Shown here: one piece after another, positions 7,649-16,213 of the stretch | How the letters are laid out: the number at the start of each line of letters is the position of its first letter | Numbering within the stretch: the first letter of the stretch is position 1 | Source: Natronohydrobacter sp. | Lineage (GTDB): Bacteria; Pseudomonadota; Alphaproteobacteria; Rhodobacterales; Rhodobacteraceae | Length of the DNA: 61,439 nt | Assembly (NCBI GenBank): GCA_030603695.1 | Contig: JAUVXF010000017.1 | Span: 1-61,439 of the forward strand | Direction of reading: 5' to 3' | The notes under the pieces: model-generated | The model's input: only the letters and a program-made list of their open reading frames with translations | Database searches by the model: none | Told to the model about the DNA's origin: nothing | Program-made: the position numbers and the translations under genes

Positions 7649-8578
7649 ATGATCGAGATATTCCTGAAAACCCTTCCGTTTTTCGCGCTGATCGGGCTTG
7701 GCTTTGGGGCCGGGCGGGCCGGGTTTTTCCCGGCAGAGGCCACGGCCTATCTGACGAAATTTGTCTTTTACTTTGCGCTTTCGGCCATGCTGTTTGGCTT
7801 TGCCGCCAATCTGAGCCTGTCAGACCTGCTGAACCCGCGCGCGGCGGCGGCCTATCTCTGGGCCTGTGCGGCCCTGTATGTGCTGGTGATGGGCATTGCC
7901 TTTTTGCGCCGCGCCCGGATGGAAGAAGCGCTGATAGAGGCGCATTGCTCTATCATCGGGAATACGGGGTTTCTGGGCGTGCCCTTGCTGATTGTGCTGT
8001 TGGGGCCGGGATCTGTGCCCATGGTGCTTTTGATCCTGACAATTGATCTGATTGTGTTTTCGTCGCTGTTTACCATTATCATCACGCTGTCACGCGATGG
8101 GCGGGTGGATCGGGATTTGCCGCGCAAGCTGGTTGTGGCTGTGGCCAAGAATCCGATGGTGGTGGCGATGGTGCTGGGGCTGGCATGGTCGGCCACGGGT
8201 TTGGGCGTGCCCGTGCTGGCCAATGATTTCCTGACACTTCTGGGCGCTGCTGCCACGCCTTGCGCGCTGTTTGCCATTGGGGCTTCGCTGGCGGATAAGC
8301 GGGTAGAGCGTTTGGCGGTGGTCAGTTGGCTGTCCTTTGGCAAGCTGGTGTTGCACCCGGCGCTGACCGCTTTTGCCGCGCTGGTGCTGTTTGGGGTAGA
8401 TGCGCAATCTGCGGGCGTGCTGATTGCCGCCGCCGCCCTGCCTGTCGCGGGCAATGTGTTCATTCTGGCGCAGCATTACAATGCAGGGCCTGCGCGCGTT
8501 TCGGCCACCATCCTTGTATCCACCCTTATCAGCATTGCGACAGTGCCAGTTGTGATTGCATGGGTATCCGGGTTCTGA
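7649..8578 (+). CDS. AEC (auxin efflux carrier)-family transporter
   Basis: 309 residues, the normal length, with about ten hydrophobic segments in two five-helix halves. GNTGFLGVPLL near residue 110 is the conserved Asn/Gly/Pro turn of the family, and VAGNVFILAQHY (about 267-278) is its counterpart in the second half. Family members carry organic acids across the inner membrane (malonate, malate and others); the substrate here is unknown. It is divergent from the TetR gene and 32 bases upstream of the S-formylglutathione hydrolase gene, so the two plus-strand genes are probably one operon. Confidence 0.87.
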   Translation: MIEIFLKTLPFFALIGLGFGAGRAGFFPAEATAYLTKFVFYFALSAMLFGFAANLSLSDLLNPRAAAAYLWACAALYVLVMGIAFLRRARMEEALIEAHCSIIGNTGFLGVPLLIVLLGPGSVPMVLLILTIDLIVFSSLFTIIITLSRDGRVDRDLPRKLVVAVAKNPMVVAMVLGLAWSATGLGVPVLANDFLTLLGAAATPCALFAIGASLADKRVERLAVVSWLSFGKLVLHPALTAFAALVLFGVDAQSAGVLIAAAALPVAGNVFILAQHYNAGPARVSATILVSTLISIATVPVVIAWVSGF

Positions 8579-8610
8579 CAGGTTGGCCGCGCAGTGTGAC
8601 GGAGGGTAGA

Positions 8611-9441
8611 ATGCAGACAATTTCGGAAAACAGGGCCTTTGGGGGTGTGCAGGGCGTGTATCGCCATACCGCGCAGACAACGGGGTGCGAGATGACATTC
8701 GGCCTCTTTCTGCCGCCGCAAGCCACGCGCCAGCCTGTGCCGCTGCTATGGTATCTGTCGGGGCTGACATGCACCCATGAAAACGCCATGACCAAAGCGC
8801 ATGCGCAGGAACATGCGGCGCGTCATGGGCTGGCGGTGGTGTTTCCAGACACCTCGCCGCGCGGGCAAGGGGTGGCGGATGATCCCGCCTATGATCTGGG
8901 CCAGGGTGCGGGATTTTATGTGAACGCAACCCAAGCGCCATGGGCCGCGCATTTCCAGATGTGGGATTATATCGCAACCGAATTGCCGCGCGTTCTGATG
9001 GCCAATTTCGCGCTGGAGGAAGACAGGCAGGCCATTACAGGGCATTCCATGGGCGGGCATGGGGCGCTGACAATGGCCATGCGCCTGCCGGGGCGGTTTG
9101 CGTCTGTTTCCGCCTTTGCGCCCATTGCCAACCCCAGCGCCAGCGATTGGGGGCGCAAGCAGTTCACCGCCTATCTGGGCACGGATGAAGGGGCATGGGC
9201 CGCACATGATGCAACCCTTCTGATGCGCGAGGCAGGGTTTGCAGGGCCTGTGCTGATAGATCAGGGCGGGGCCGATCAGTTTCTGGATTTGCTGCGCCCA
9301 GAGGCTTTGGCCGAGGCCATGGCCGCGCGCCGCCAGCCGGGGGTTTTCCGCATGCAGGCGGGCTATGATCACAGCTATTTCTTTGTTGCCAGCTTTATGG
9401 CCGAGCATATGGAATTTCACGCGCGCGAATTGGGGCAATAG
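8611..9441 (+). CDS. fghA: S-formylglutathione hydrolase
   Basis: 276 residues, typical for the esterase-D family. It hydrolyses S-formylglutathione to formate and glutathione, the step after glutathione-dependent formaldehyde dehydrogenase, in the cytoplasm. The triad is visible: S146 in GHSMGG (144-149), D222 in QGGADQF, and H254 in GYDHSYFF. LSGLTCTHENAM (49-60) is the conserved oxyanion-side loop with its Cys. The start at 8611 has GGAGG ten bases upstream; an upstream extension of the frame lies inside the transporter gene. The partner dehydrogenase is not in this window. The upstream neighbour is the AEC transporter. Confidence 0.93.
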   Translation: MQTISENRAFGGVQGVYRHTAQTTGCEMTFGLFLPPQATRQPVPLLWYLSGLTCTHENAMTKAHAQEHAARHGLAVVFPDTSPRGQGVADDPAYDLGQGAGFYVNATQAPWAAHFQMWDYIATELPRVLMANFALEEDRQAITGHSMGGHGALTMAMRLPGRFASVSAFAPIANPSASDWGRKQFTAYLGTDEGAWAAHDATLLMREAGFAGPVLIDQGGADQFLDLLRPEALAEAMAARRQPGVFRMQAGYDHSYFFVASFMAEHMEFHARELGQ

Positions 9442-9545
9442 CCTTCGGGCTTGGCGAAATGGCAGCCGCACCCGCTGCGGGTATTACTCCCGCCTGACAG
9501 AAGGGTGCGCCCTTAGGGGCCGCTATGCGGGGGATTTACTCTTTT

Positions 9546-9752
9546 GCGCGGAATCAAGGGCGCAGCCCGCCGCGCATCGCCGGGCCGCCCCCCGGCACGG
9601 CGATTTGGCTGCACCCTGCGCATAGCCTGAGTTTCGCGCGGATTTTGCCGCCATAAAGTGACATAGCCTCAAGGGTGGATCGCCGCACCGCGGCCCAGCA
9701 ATGCGCAACTTTGCGCGCGGCTCCAACGTCTCCTAACCGCTCAAACCTGCCC
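9546..9752. repeat. Dispersed intergenic repeat R2, copy 1
   Basis: This segment shares ordered blocks with 30118-30446, for example CCCGCCGCGCATCG, ACGGCGAT, GCCGCCATAAAG, GCACCGCGGCCCAG and CTCAAACCTGCCC. By eye the shared parts are about 75-80% identical. On the minus strand both copies encode a short frame beginning MSLYGG (here 9664-9554, 36 codons plus stop). It lies between convergent fghA and pcuC. Function is unknown. Confidence 0.7.
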
Positions 9753-9793
9753 CGGCAAATCGCTCATGCAGTAGGGAACACGCGCCTGAAACC

Positions 9794-9846
9794 GCTAAAG
9801 CGTTATGGTTCTCCTCGGAGCCACCGAAACGCTTTAGCATTTTGTT
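9794..9846 (+). terminator. Long stem-loop, probable terminator
   Basis: GCTAAAGCGTT (9794-9804) pairs perfectly with AACGCTTTAGC (9828-9838). The loop contains a second small inverted repeat, and the structure is followed by ATTTTGTT. It is placed between convergent fghA and pcuC and could stop transcription of either. Confidence 0.55.
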
Positions 9847-9871
9847 AAGTCGCGATTTCGGGCAACTGGCT

Positions 9872-10369
9872 TTAGTTGTGCGAATGCCCGTGGCTATGCC
9901 CATGCGAATGGCCTGCACCGCTGTTATGGTCTGGCATGCGCTCCAGATCGACGGGGATGATGATTTCTTTCTCCTCGGCCCCCTCGAAAACCAGCGTCAC
10001 GGTAATCTCATCGCCATGTGCAAGCGCGCGGGTCAGGCCCAGAAACATGATGTGATCCCCCCCGCGCGCCAGTTCATGCGTGCCATTGGCGGGAATCAGG
10101 AAACCTTCTTCCACTTCTGTCATGCGCATGACGCCATTGGCGTCTTCGATATGGGTGTGCAGTTCCACGCGCTCTGCCACATCAGACCGCACGCCGATAA
10201 GGCGGCGATCCTCTGTGCCATGATTGACAAGCTGCATAAAGGCCGCGCCCGATTGTGACATGGCCGTGGTCACGCGGGCATAGGGATCTATCACATGCAC
10301 GCTGTCACAGGCGAAGGCGGGCAAGGCAAAAGAAGCCGCAAAAATTGCGGGGAAAAAGATGGATTTCAT
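9872..10369 (-). CDS. pcuC: Periplasmic copper chaperone PCu(A)C
   Basis: 165 residues with a signal peptide ending ALPAFA (about residue 20). The copper-binding set is present: H71, M83, H106 and M108, the last pair in DHIMFLG. It hands Cu(I) to the CuA or CuB site of cytochrome c oxidases in the periplasm. The extreme C-terminus is a His-rich tail (GHSHGHSHGHSHN), an extra metal-holding extension seen in some members. It follows a DUF2946-like gene by 39 bases in the same direction, an arrangement often found in copper loci. Confidence 0.88.
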   Translation of the reverse strand: MKSIFFPAIFAASFALPAFACDSVHVIDPYARVTTAMSQSGAAFMQLVNHGTEDRRLIGVRSDVAERVELHTHIEDANGVMRMTEVEEGFLIPANGTHELARGGDHIMFLGLTRALAHGDEITVTLVFEGAEEKEIIIPVDLERMPDHNSGAGHSHGHSHGHSHN

Positions 10370-10408
10370 GGTGTTTATCCTTGTCTGAGGTGAAAACTGT
10401 TATGTCAC

Positions 10409-10759
10409 TCAGGCAAGGGCGGGCGGGCCACGGCTGTCACACCACACCCCGGCAGAGGCCCCGCGCCACAGCGTCTGGCCTTGCTGCACCAAGGCGCGCG
10501 CTGCGCGCGTGCTGGCGGGCAGTTGCACCGTATCGGCCAGCACTGCAACAGGCGTTACCACGCAATCGGGGCAGGGCAGGCTTTGTTCAATCGGGTTGCC
10601 ATTGGCATCCAGCGTAATGCGCACCATGCCGTAGCCGGTGCAAATGACCATGCTTTGCGCCCCGTAAGCCGAATGGCGTGCCTGAACATGCGTCACGCTT
10701 GTCAGCGCGACGATCAGGGCCAGCACAAGCGGCGTATATGATTGCAAAAGCCGGAACAT
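10409..10759 (-). CDS. DUF2946-like small exported protein
   Basis: 116 residues from the ATG at 10759; the longer frame upstream runs through the hydratase gene and is spurious. The N-terminus SYTPLVLALIVALTSVTHVQA is a signal peptide or anchor. The exported part has Cys residues in MVICTG and LPCPDCV, the latter a CPDC pair that could bind metal. This pattern resembles the DUF2946 family, which is often next to copper chaperones. It is first in a two-gene unit with pcuC. The function is unknown; a role in copper handling is inferred from context and the cysteines. Confidence 0.65.
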   Translation of the reverse strand: MFRLLQSYTPLVLALIVALTSVTHVQARHSAYGAQSMVICTGYGMVRITLDANGNPIEQSLPCPDCVVTPVAVLADTVQLPASTRAARALVQQGQTLWRGASAGVWCDSRGPPALA

Positions 10760-10824
10760 GGCCACGCTTTTAGCGGCAGGCGGGGCGAAAGGCAAAGGCT
10801 GTTCTTGACGCAGCCAAGCCCCGT

Positions 10825-11445
10825 TTATGCCCGGCCCACTAGCCCCTTGATCGCGGCGATATGGGCCGGGCTTGCGCCCTGTGCCGCCTCTGTCAGCGCA
10901 AGGGCCTCTGAGAGCAGCGTCTCTCGCGCGCATAGCCGATCTACCAACCCCCATTCGCGGGCCTCTGCTGCGGTTATCTTTGCGCCTGCCATCAGGATCA
11001 TCTTTGCCCGCGCAGGCCCGACAAGTGCGGCCATGCGCGCGGGGTCTGAGGGTTGGGGCAGAAAACCAAGCCGCATAACGGGGTAGAAAAACCGCGCCTC
11101 TGGCACAGACAGGCGCAGATCGCAGGCCAGTGCCATGCCAAACGCCCCGCCTGCCAATGTGCCATTCAGCGCCGCGATTGTCAGGCAGGGTGCGGCGGCC
11201 ACGCGCGCCGAAAGCTGCTCCCACAGGGGCGAAGTGGCAAGCCCTGCGGGGGCCTCTGCCAGATCGGCGCCCGCGCTGAACACTTGCCCTGCCCCTGTCA
11301 GGATCAGCGCGCGGGCCTGTGCGGCCATGGCCCGATCCACGGCATCGCACAGCGCTTCCAGCATGTCAGAGGTTAGCGCATTGGCCTTGTCGGGGCGATC
11401 GAGTGTCACAGTCCATACGCCGCCCGCCTGCGCGCTGCGGATCAT
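10825..11445 (-). CDS. Enoyl-CoA hydratase/isomerase-family protein (short)
   Basis: 206 residues, some 50 shorter than the usual 255-260. The crotonase core is present: VTLDRPDKANAL (13-24), FSAGADLAE (about 55-63, first oxyanion-hole element) and NGTLAGGAFGMALACDLRL (second element). The catalytic Glu normally found about 20 residues later in the P-E-x-x-x-G stretch is not obvious in YPVMRLGFLPQ. The C-terminal trimerisation helix is short. It overlaps the upstream SDR gene by four bases (ATGA), so the pair is one operon. It may act on an acyl-CoA, but catalytic type is uncertain. Confidence 0.75.
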   Translation of the reverse strand: MIRSAQAGGVWTVTLDRPDKANALTSDMLEALCDAVDRAMAAQARALILTGAGQVFSAGADLAEAPAGLATSPLWEQLSARVAAAPCLTIAALNGTLAGGAFGMALACDLRLSVPEARFFYPVMRLGFLPQPSDPARMAALVGPARAKMILMAGAKITAAEAREWGLVDRLCARETLLSEALALTEAAQGASPAHIAAIKGLVGRA

Positions 11446-12203
11446 GCAACCAGCCCCAACTGGCGGCGCAACCCCTCATCCCGCAGCGAAACCTCGCGCC
11501 CCACATGGGCATCAGAGGCAGGCGTGCACATCCAGACCAGCGCCTGTGCGGGCCATTCCGGCGGGATATGCGCGCCCCAGTCCAACTGGCTTACGGCATT
11601 CACGCCGCTTTCCTTGATGGTGCGTTGCATATCGGTGGCCACAGTGCCGGGAGACAGGCTCATTACCCGCACCCCGCGCCCGCGTGCTTCGATATCGGCC
11701 ACGCGCGTCAGCATCCATGCGCCTGCCTTGGAACTGCAATAGGCCCCCCAGCCTTCCAGAGGGTTATGCGCAGCACCCGACCCCACAGTGATAATCGTGC
11801 CCGCGCCCTGCGCCTGCATCACCGGCAGCGCGGCGCGCAGGCCGTGCAAGACGCCCTTCAGGTTCACATCTATCGCGCGCGAAAATTCTGCCGTGTCCAG
11901 CTGGGCCAAAGGGGCAATGGGTTCGATAATGCCCGCATTGTTGATCAGCACATCCAGCCGACCGAACTGGGTTTGCATCTGCGCTACCGCCGCTTCTACG
12001 GCGGCATAATCGGCCACATCACAGGCCATGGGCAGGGCGCCCAATTCTGTCGCCAGTGGCTCCAGCGCCGAAAGGCTGCGCGCGGCAATCCCCAGCTTGG
12101 CGCCTGCGCGGGCGAATGCGCGCGCGGCTTCCAGCCCGATCCCCCGGCTTGCGCCTGTGATCAGAACCACCTTGCCTGCAAGGCCACTTGTGTCAAACCC
12201 CAT
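11442..12203 (-). CDS. SDR-family oxidoreductase
   Basis: 253 residues, a classical short-chain dehydrogenase. The NAD(P)-binding loop is VLITGASRGIG (about 13-23), followed by NNAG near residue 88, a catalytic Ser in TVGSGAAH, and the catalytic pair in YCSSK (YxxxK). SLSPGTVATDM is the usual loop after the active site. The substrate is unknown. It is translationally coupled to the downstream short enoyl-CoA hydratase-like gene, suggesting a small lipid or acyl-CoA pathway. Confidence 0.88.
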   Translation of the reverse strand: MGFDTSGLAGKVVLITGASRGIGLEAARAFARAGAKLGIAARSLSALEPLATELGALPMACDVADYAAVEAAVAQMQTQFGRLDVLINNAGIIEPIAPLAQLDTAEFSRAIDVNLKGVLHGLRAALPVMQAQGAGTIITVGSGAAHNPLEGWGAYCSSKAGAWMLTRVADIEARGRGVRVMSLSPGTVATDMQRTIKESGVNAVSQLDWGAHIPPEWPAQALVWMCTPASDAHVGREVSLRDEGLRRQLGLVA

Positions 12204-12337
12204 ATGATCCCCCCTTTTCCTTGCCCCCGCGCCTGCGAATCGCGGCTGCTGTAATCCCTTGGATTACCGCAAATTTCATGGGGCAAAGTCTATCGGCTTT
12301 TTGGCGGCGGGCAATCATCTGCGGGGCTGTGGCCGTT

Positions 12338-15300
12338 TTAATAATCGCGCTCGAAAAACAGGCCCACACTGGCGCGGCCTGCATTATCCACCCGCCCGCG
12401 CGCCGTGACAGAGGGCGAGAGATCGATATTGATGGACACTTCGCTCTTGCCCTGTGGGCTGACTTCCAGATCGGTATAGATGGTTTCCGTCAGGTAGCGG
12501 CCCAGCCGCACAGAGGTTTCACCCTGATCATCGGTGCGCACATCCAGATCATCCAGCCCGACATTGCGGCGCAGACGTTCCAAAAGCCCCTCTCCGCGCC
12601 CCGATAGCGTGGCAAGCGAAGAGGCCAGTTGCGCGGCCTGAAACAGCGACAGCGTTTCAAACCCGCGCCCGAACAGCAGAAGCGAGACGACCTCTTCCTC
12701 TGGCAGCGGCGGGCTGGATTCGAAGCGGATTTCGGGCGCATCGGCGCGGCCTTCCAGCACAATCTGGGCTGTCACCCCGTCCCGGTCGGTAGAGGCTACA
12801 AGCCGCACGAATGGCACGAAATCCCCCTGTAGGCTGGCAAAACCCTCATTCAGGGTAAAGCGGTTGCCCAGCAAATCCAGCCGCCCGCGAATAAGCCCGA
12901 ACTGGCCAATCGGGATGACATCTGCCGTCGTGCCGCTCAGGCGCAGCGTGCCGCCCAATTCGGCATCCAGCCCCCGGCCCCGAATGAAAATCCGGCTGGG
13001 GGCATCTATTGTCAGATTCAGACGGGCGGGGCGGCGTTCGCGGCCATGGGTTTCACCTGCGAAAATGCCTGCCCTGTCGCGGGTGGCGCGCGCGCCCTCG
13101 CTTTCGCCAAGATGGCGGATATCGGGTGGGATATAGCCGCGCGTGGCCAGCCCAACGCGCGGAATGCGCAATTCTGTGCGATCCAGTGTCAGCGCGCCCG
13201 ACAGGGTTGGCCCTTGCGTTAATGCACCTGTGATGGCCACTTGCCCCGATACTTCGGTTTCAAACAGTTGCGGGTTCACAATGCGCAACCGATCCAGATT
13301 TGCGCGTAAATCTGCTGTCAGGGGCGGGGCCAGATTTATATCGCCACCAAGCGTGATTTGCCCGCCCGTGGCAGAGGCCCCGCGCAGATCTATCTGCGCG
13401 CGCCCGGCCGTGATCTGGGCTTGGGCGGTGATATCGGCAAGGCGGATATTTTGTTGCGGCAAGACCAGCGTTGCGCCCTGCGTGCTGGCCTGCCCTGTCA
13501 CGGATGACAGCGCCAGCGGGCCATTCAGCGCCAGTTCAAAACTGGCGGGGCCTTGGATCGAACGCGGTTCCAGCCGTGGGTTTATCAGCGCCAGATCGGT
13601 GCTGCCCTGCACCCGCAGATTGGCGCGCAGATCGGGCGCAATGGTTCCTGACAGCTGCGCGCCAAGCCCCGCAGGCCCGCCAAGCCCCAGATCCAGCGCA
13701 TAGGCGCTGCCAGTATCGCGCACAGTGCCTTGCAGCGCCACGGCGCCGGGAATGCCGGGCACAAGGGTGGCCAAGCTTTCCAGCCGCGCTTCCAGCGTCA
13801 CGCTGGGGCGGCCTGCAACCATCTCGCCTGTGGCGCGCGCGCTCAGTTGCGGGCCTTGCAGTGTCAGGCTTTGCAGCGCCACGCCATCTGCGCCCTGCAC
13901 CAGCGCGGCATTCAGGCGGTGTGTGCCTGCCAGCAGGCCATCGGCGGCAGGGTTGCCAAGGCGCAGATTGTCGGCTTCGGCCTGCAAGGTGATCTGCCGT
14001 TCCTGCCCCTCTTCGCGCAGGCGCGCCGTGGCCTGCACCCGCCCGCCAAAGCCGGGGCGGATTGCGCCCAGATTTGGCAGCAGGGTTTCCACCTCCAGCC
14101 GCGAGGCCCCGGCCTCGTAGCGCCCGCTTGCGCCAAGTTGCAATGCGCTGTTTTCCAAGCGCAGCCTGTCCAGATCCAGCGCCATGCCATCGCGCTGCGC
14201 GGCCAGCGTCAGCCGTGTTTCCCCGCGCAACAGGCGGTTGGCATCTTCCTGCCCCACAGTCAGATTGCGCGCCAGCGCGTCCAGCGTCAGGGTTTCAGCC
14301 TCGCGCGGGCCTTGCAGGGCAAGCTGCGCTTCCAGCGCGCCGCCAAAGGCCCCGCCCAGAACGGACAGATCGCTGAAATCAATCTCCCCTGTCAGATCCA
14401 GCGCTTCCGGCGTGATCTGGCCTTGCAATTCGGCGCGAAGGGTGCGGGCTGTGGCTTCCAGCTTGCGCAGGCTGATGTCACCATCTGCGCCGCGCGCATC
14501 CAGCGTGATCTGGCTGCGCCCTTCCAAGAGCAAATCCAGCTCGCGCTGATCTACTGTCAGGTTTTGCCCTGCAATTTCGGCGGCCACCATGAAGCGGTCA
14601 CGCTCTGGCCCCAAAGTGGCATCCACCCGCGTTTCCACTGCGCCCGACAAGGGCCGCCCCGCCAGTATGGACAGGCGCGAGACATCACGAAACTGCGCCA
14701 GCGCATTGGCGAAAATCACACCCTCTTCCAGCCGCGCGCGGCCATTGAGCGCGTAATCACGCCCCTCTATCTGGAAACCGGGCAGCAAAAGCGGCAGGTT
14801 TTCGCGCCAGATCAGCGCCAGAGAGCCGGAAACGGCAGGCCCCAGTGCCGCATTCAGGCCGGGATCACTGGCCGCAAGGCCCAGCGCCGAAAACTCTATC
14901 AGCGCATCTACCACATCAATATCTTCGCCAAACCCGTCCGAGGTGATGCGCCCCAAACCATTGACAAACAGGCTTTCCACCCGGAAATCACCATTGTCAA
15001 AGCCCAGCACATCCAGCACCAGATCCCAATCTTCGCTGACATCTGCATCAAAGACCAAGCGCAATTCGGCGCTGTCTATGCTGGTGCGCGCGCCCGCAAC
15101 GGGCAGCAGAACGCGGCTGCCATCGCGCGCGGCCACTTCGCCGCGCAAATCTATCACCTGCGGCAGGCGGTCTGGCCCGACCAGTACGCGGCCCCGCAAG
15201 CCCAGCTTTTCTGTACGGATTGTCAGATCATCCAGCGATAATGTGCCATCCTCAAACCGCCGGGCACGGGTGGAAAGCTGGCTGTCCGCCCCGAAAAACG

Positions 15301-16213
15301 GGTCAAACTCATCCGCCAGCAGGGGCCGCAGATCGCCCGCCAATTCCAGCGCGACCGCCTGCGCCACGCCGGGCAGGGCGGTTTGCAGTTCAAACCGGCC
15401 CTGCACACGGGGCGTGCCATCGGTGGCCAGCGTGATATCGGCGCCAAAGTTTTCAATCACGCCCGAACCCTGCACTGTCAGGGCCGCTGCCGGTTCGTTC
15501 GGGATACCAAGCAACCGCACGGCCAGCCCGCCTGCCTGTTCCTCTGCAATCAGATCCAGATCAAGGATGCGGGTTTCGTTGGAAAACCCGGCTTGCAGGC
15601 TGAACTGCCCTTCCAGATCGTCGATGCGTGTGATCTGCAAGCGAGCCTCGCCTGCGCCACTGGCAAGGTTTGCCGTGCCCTCTACCCGCGCGCGCAATTC
15701 CTCGCCCAGCAGATCGGCGCCAAGAATAACCTCGTCCACCGACAATTCGCCAAGTTGCACGGAAACCGGCAATTCCGGCAGTTCAAACCGGGGCAGGGTG
15801 AAAATCTCATCCGCGTCGTCATCCGCGCGCCCCTCGCCCACGGGCGCGCGCAAAACGGTGATGCGCCGGGCCGAAATCTCTGCAATCTCTATCCGGCGCT
15901 GAAACAGGGCAGAGCGGTTCCATTGCATTGCCGCGCCTTCAATCACCAGCCAGACGCCCAGATCATCTTCGATGCTCAGCTGATCAAAGGTTGCCCGCGA
16001 TGACAGCGCGCCGCGAAACCCGGTGATCCGCACCTCGCGGCCCCGGCCTGACAGGCTGTCTTGCAACAAGCGCGTCAGAAAACCCACATCGCTTTCATTG
16101 GCTTGGGGCAAGAGCGCGTCAAATTCCTGCGCCTGTATCTGGCGCGCTGGCAGGGGCACAAACAGCAGCGCCGCCGCCAGACACAGGCCCAGATATGTCA
16201 CCCAGCGCCCCAT
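12338..16213 (-). CDS. tamB: Translocation and assembly module protein TamB
   Basis: 1291 residues, right for TamB. A single N-terminal membrane segment (about residues 5-24, ending LPARQIQA) anchors it in the inner membrane. The rest is a long repetitive beta-rich body crossing the periplasm, consistent with the AsmA/TamB-like hydrophobic groove now linked to phospholipid transport as well as outer-membrane protein assembly. The C-terminal part (about 950-1291; EVSGQVAITGALTQGP, SPPLPEEEVVSLLLFGRG, LGRYLTETIYTDLEVSPQGKSEV) is the conserved TamB/DUF490 domain. The start overlaps the stop of tamA by one base (TGATG), so the two are translationally coupled. Confidence 0.93.
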   Translation of the reverse strand: MGRWVTYLGLCLAAALLFVPLPARQIQAQEFDALLPQANESDVGFLTRLLQDSLSGRGREVRITGFRGALSSRATFDQLSIEDDLGVWLVIEGAAMQWNRSALFQRRIEIAEISARRITVLRAPVGEGRADDDADEIFTLPRFELPELPVSVQLGELSVDEVILGADLLGEELRARVEGTANLASGAGEARLQITRIDDLEGQFSLQAGFSNETRILDLDLIAEEQAGGLAVRLLGIPNEPAAALTVQGSGVIENFGADITLATDGTPRVQGRFELQTALPGVAQAVALELAGDLRPLLADEFDPFFGADSQLSTRARRFEDGTLSLDDLTIRTEKLGLRGRVLVGPDRLPQVIDLRGEVAARDGSRVLLPVAGARTSIDSAELRLVFDADVSEDWDLVLDVLGFDNGDFRVESLFVNGLGRITSDGFGEDIDVVDALIEFSALGLAASDPGLNAALGPAVSGSLALIWRENLPLLLPGFQIEGRDYALNGRARLEEGVIFANALAQFRDVSRLSILAGRPLSGAVETRVDATLGPERDRFMVAAEIAGQNLTVDQRELDLLLEGRSQITLDARGADGDISLRKLEATARTLRAELQGQITPEALDLTGEIDFSDLSVLGGAFGGALEAQLALQGPREAETLTLDALARNLTVGQEDANRLLRGETRLTLAAQRDGMALDLDRLRLENSALQLGASGRYEAGASRLEVETLLPNLGAIRPGFGGRVQATARLREEGQERQITLQAEADNLRLGNPAADGLLAGTHRLNAALVQGADGVALQSLTLQGPQLSARATGEMVAGRPSVTLEARLESLATLVPGIPGAVALQGTVRDTGSAYALDLGLGGPAGLGAQLSGTIAPDLRANLRVQGSTDLALINPRLEPRSIQGPASFELALNGPLALSSVTGQASTQGATLVLPQQNIRLADITAQAQITAGRAQIDLRGASATGGQITLGGDINLAPPLTADLRANLDRLRIVNPQLFETEVSGQVAITGALTQGPTLSGALTLDRTELRIPRVGLATRGYIPPDIRHLGESEGARATRDRAGIFAGETHGRERRPARLNLTIDAPSRIFIRGRGLDAELGGTLRLSGTTADVIPIGQFGLIRGRLDLLGNRFTLNEGFASLQGDFVPFVRLVASTDRDGVTAQIVLEGRADAPEIRFESSPPLPEEEVVSLLLFGRGFETLSLFQAAQLASSLATLSGRGEGLLERLRRNVGLDDLDVRTDDQGETSVRLGRYLTETIYTDLEVSPQGKSEVSINIDLSPSVTARGRVDNAGRASVGLFFERDY

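Noticed and set aside
13730-15241. 503-codon frame antisense to tamB
   Set aside because: Low-complexity Gln/Ala/Arg composition, no ribosome site, no family signature; a shadow of tamB.
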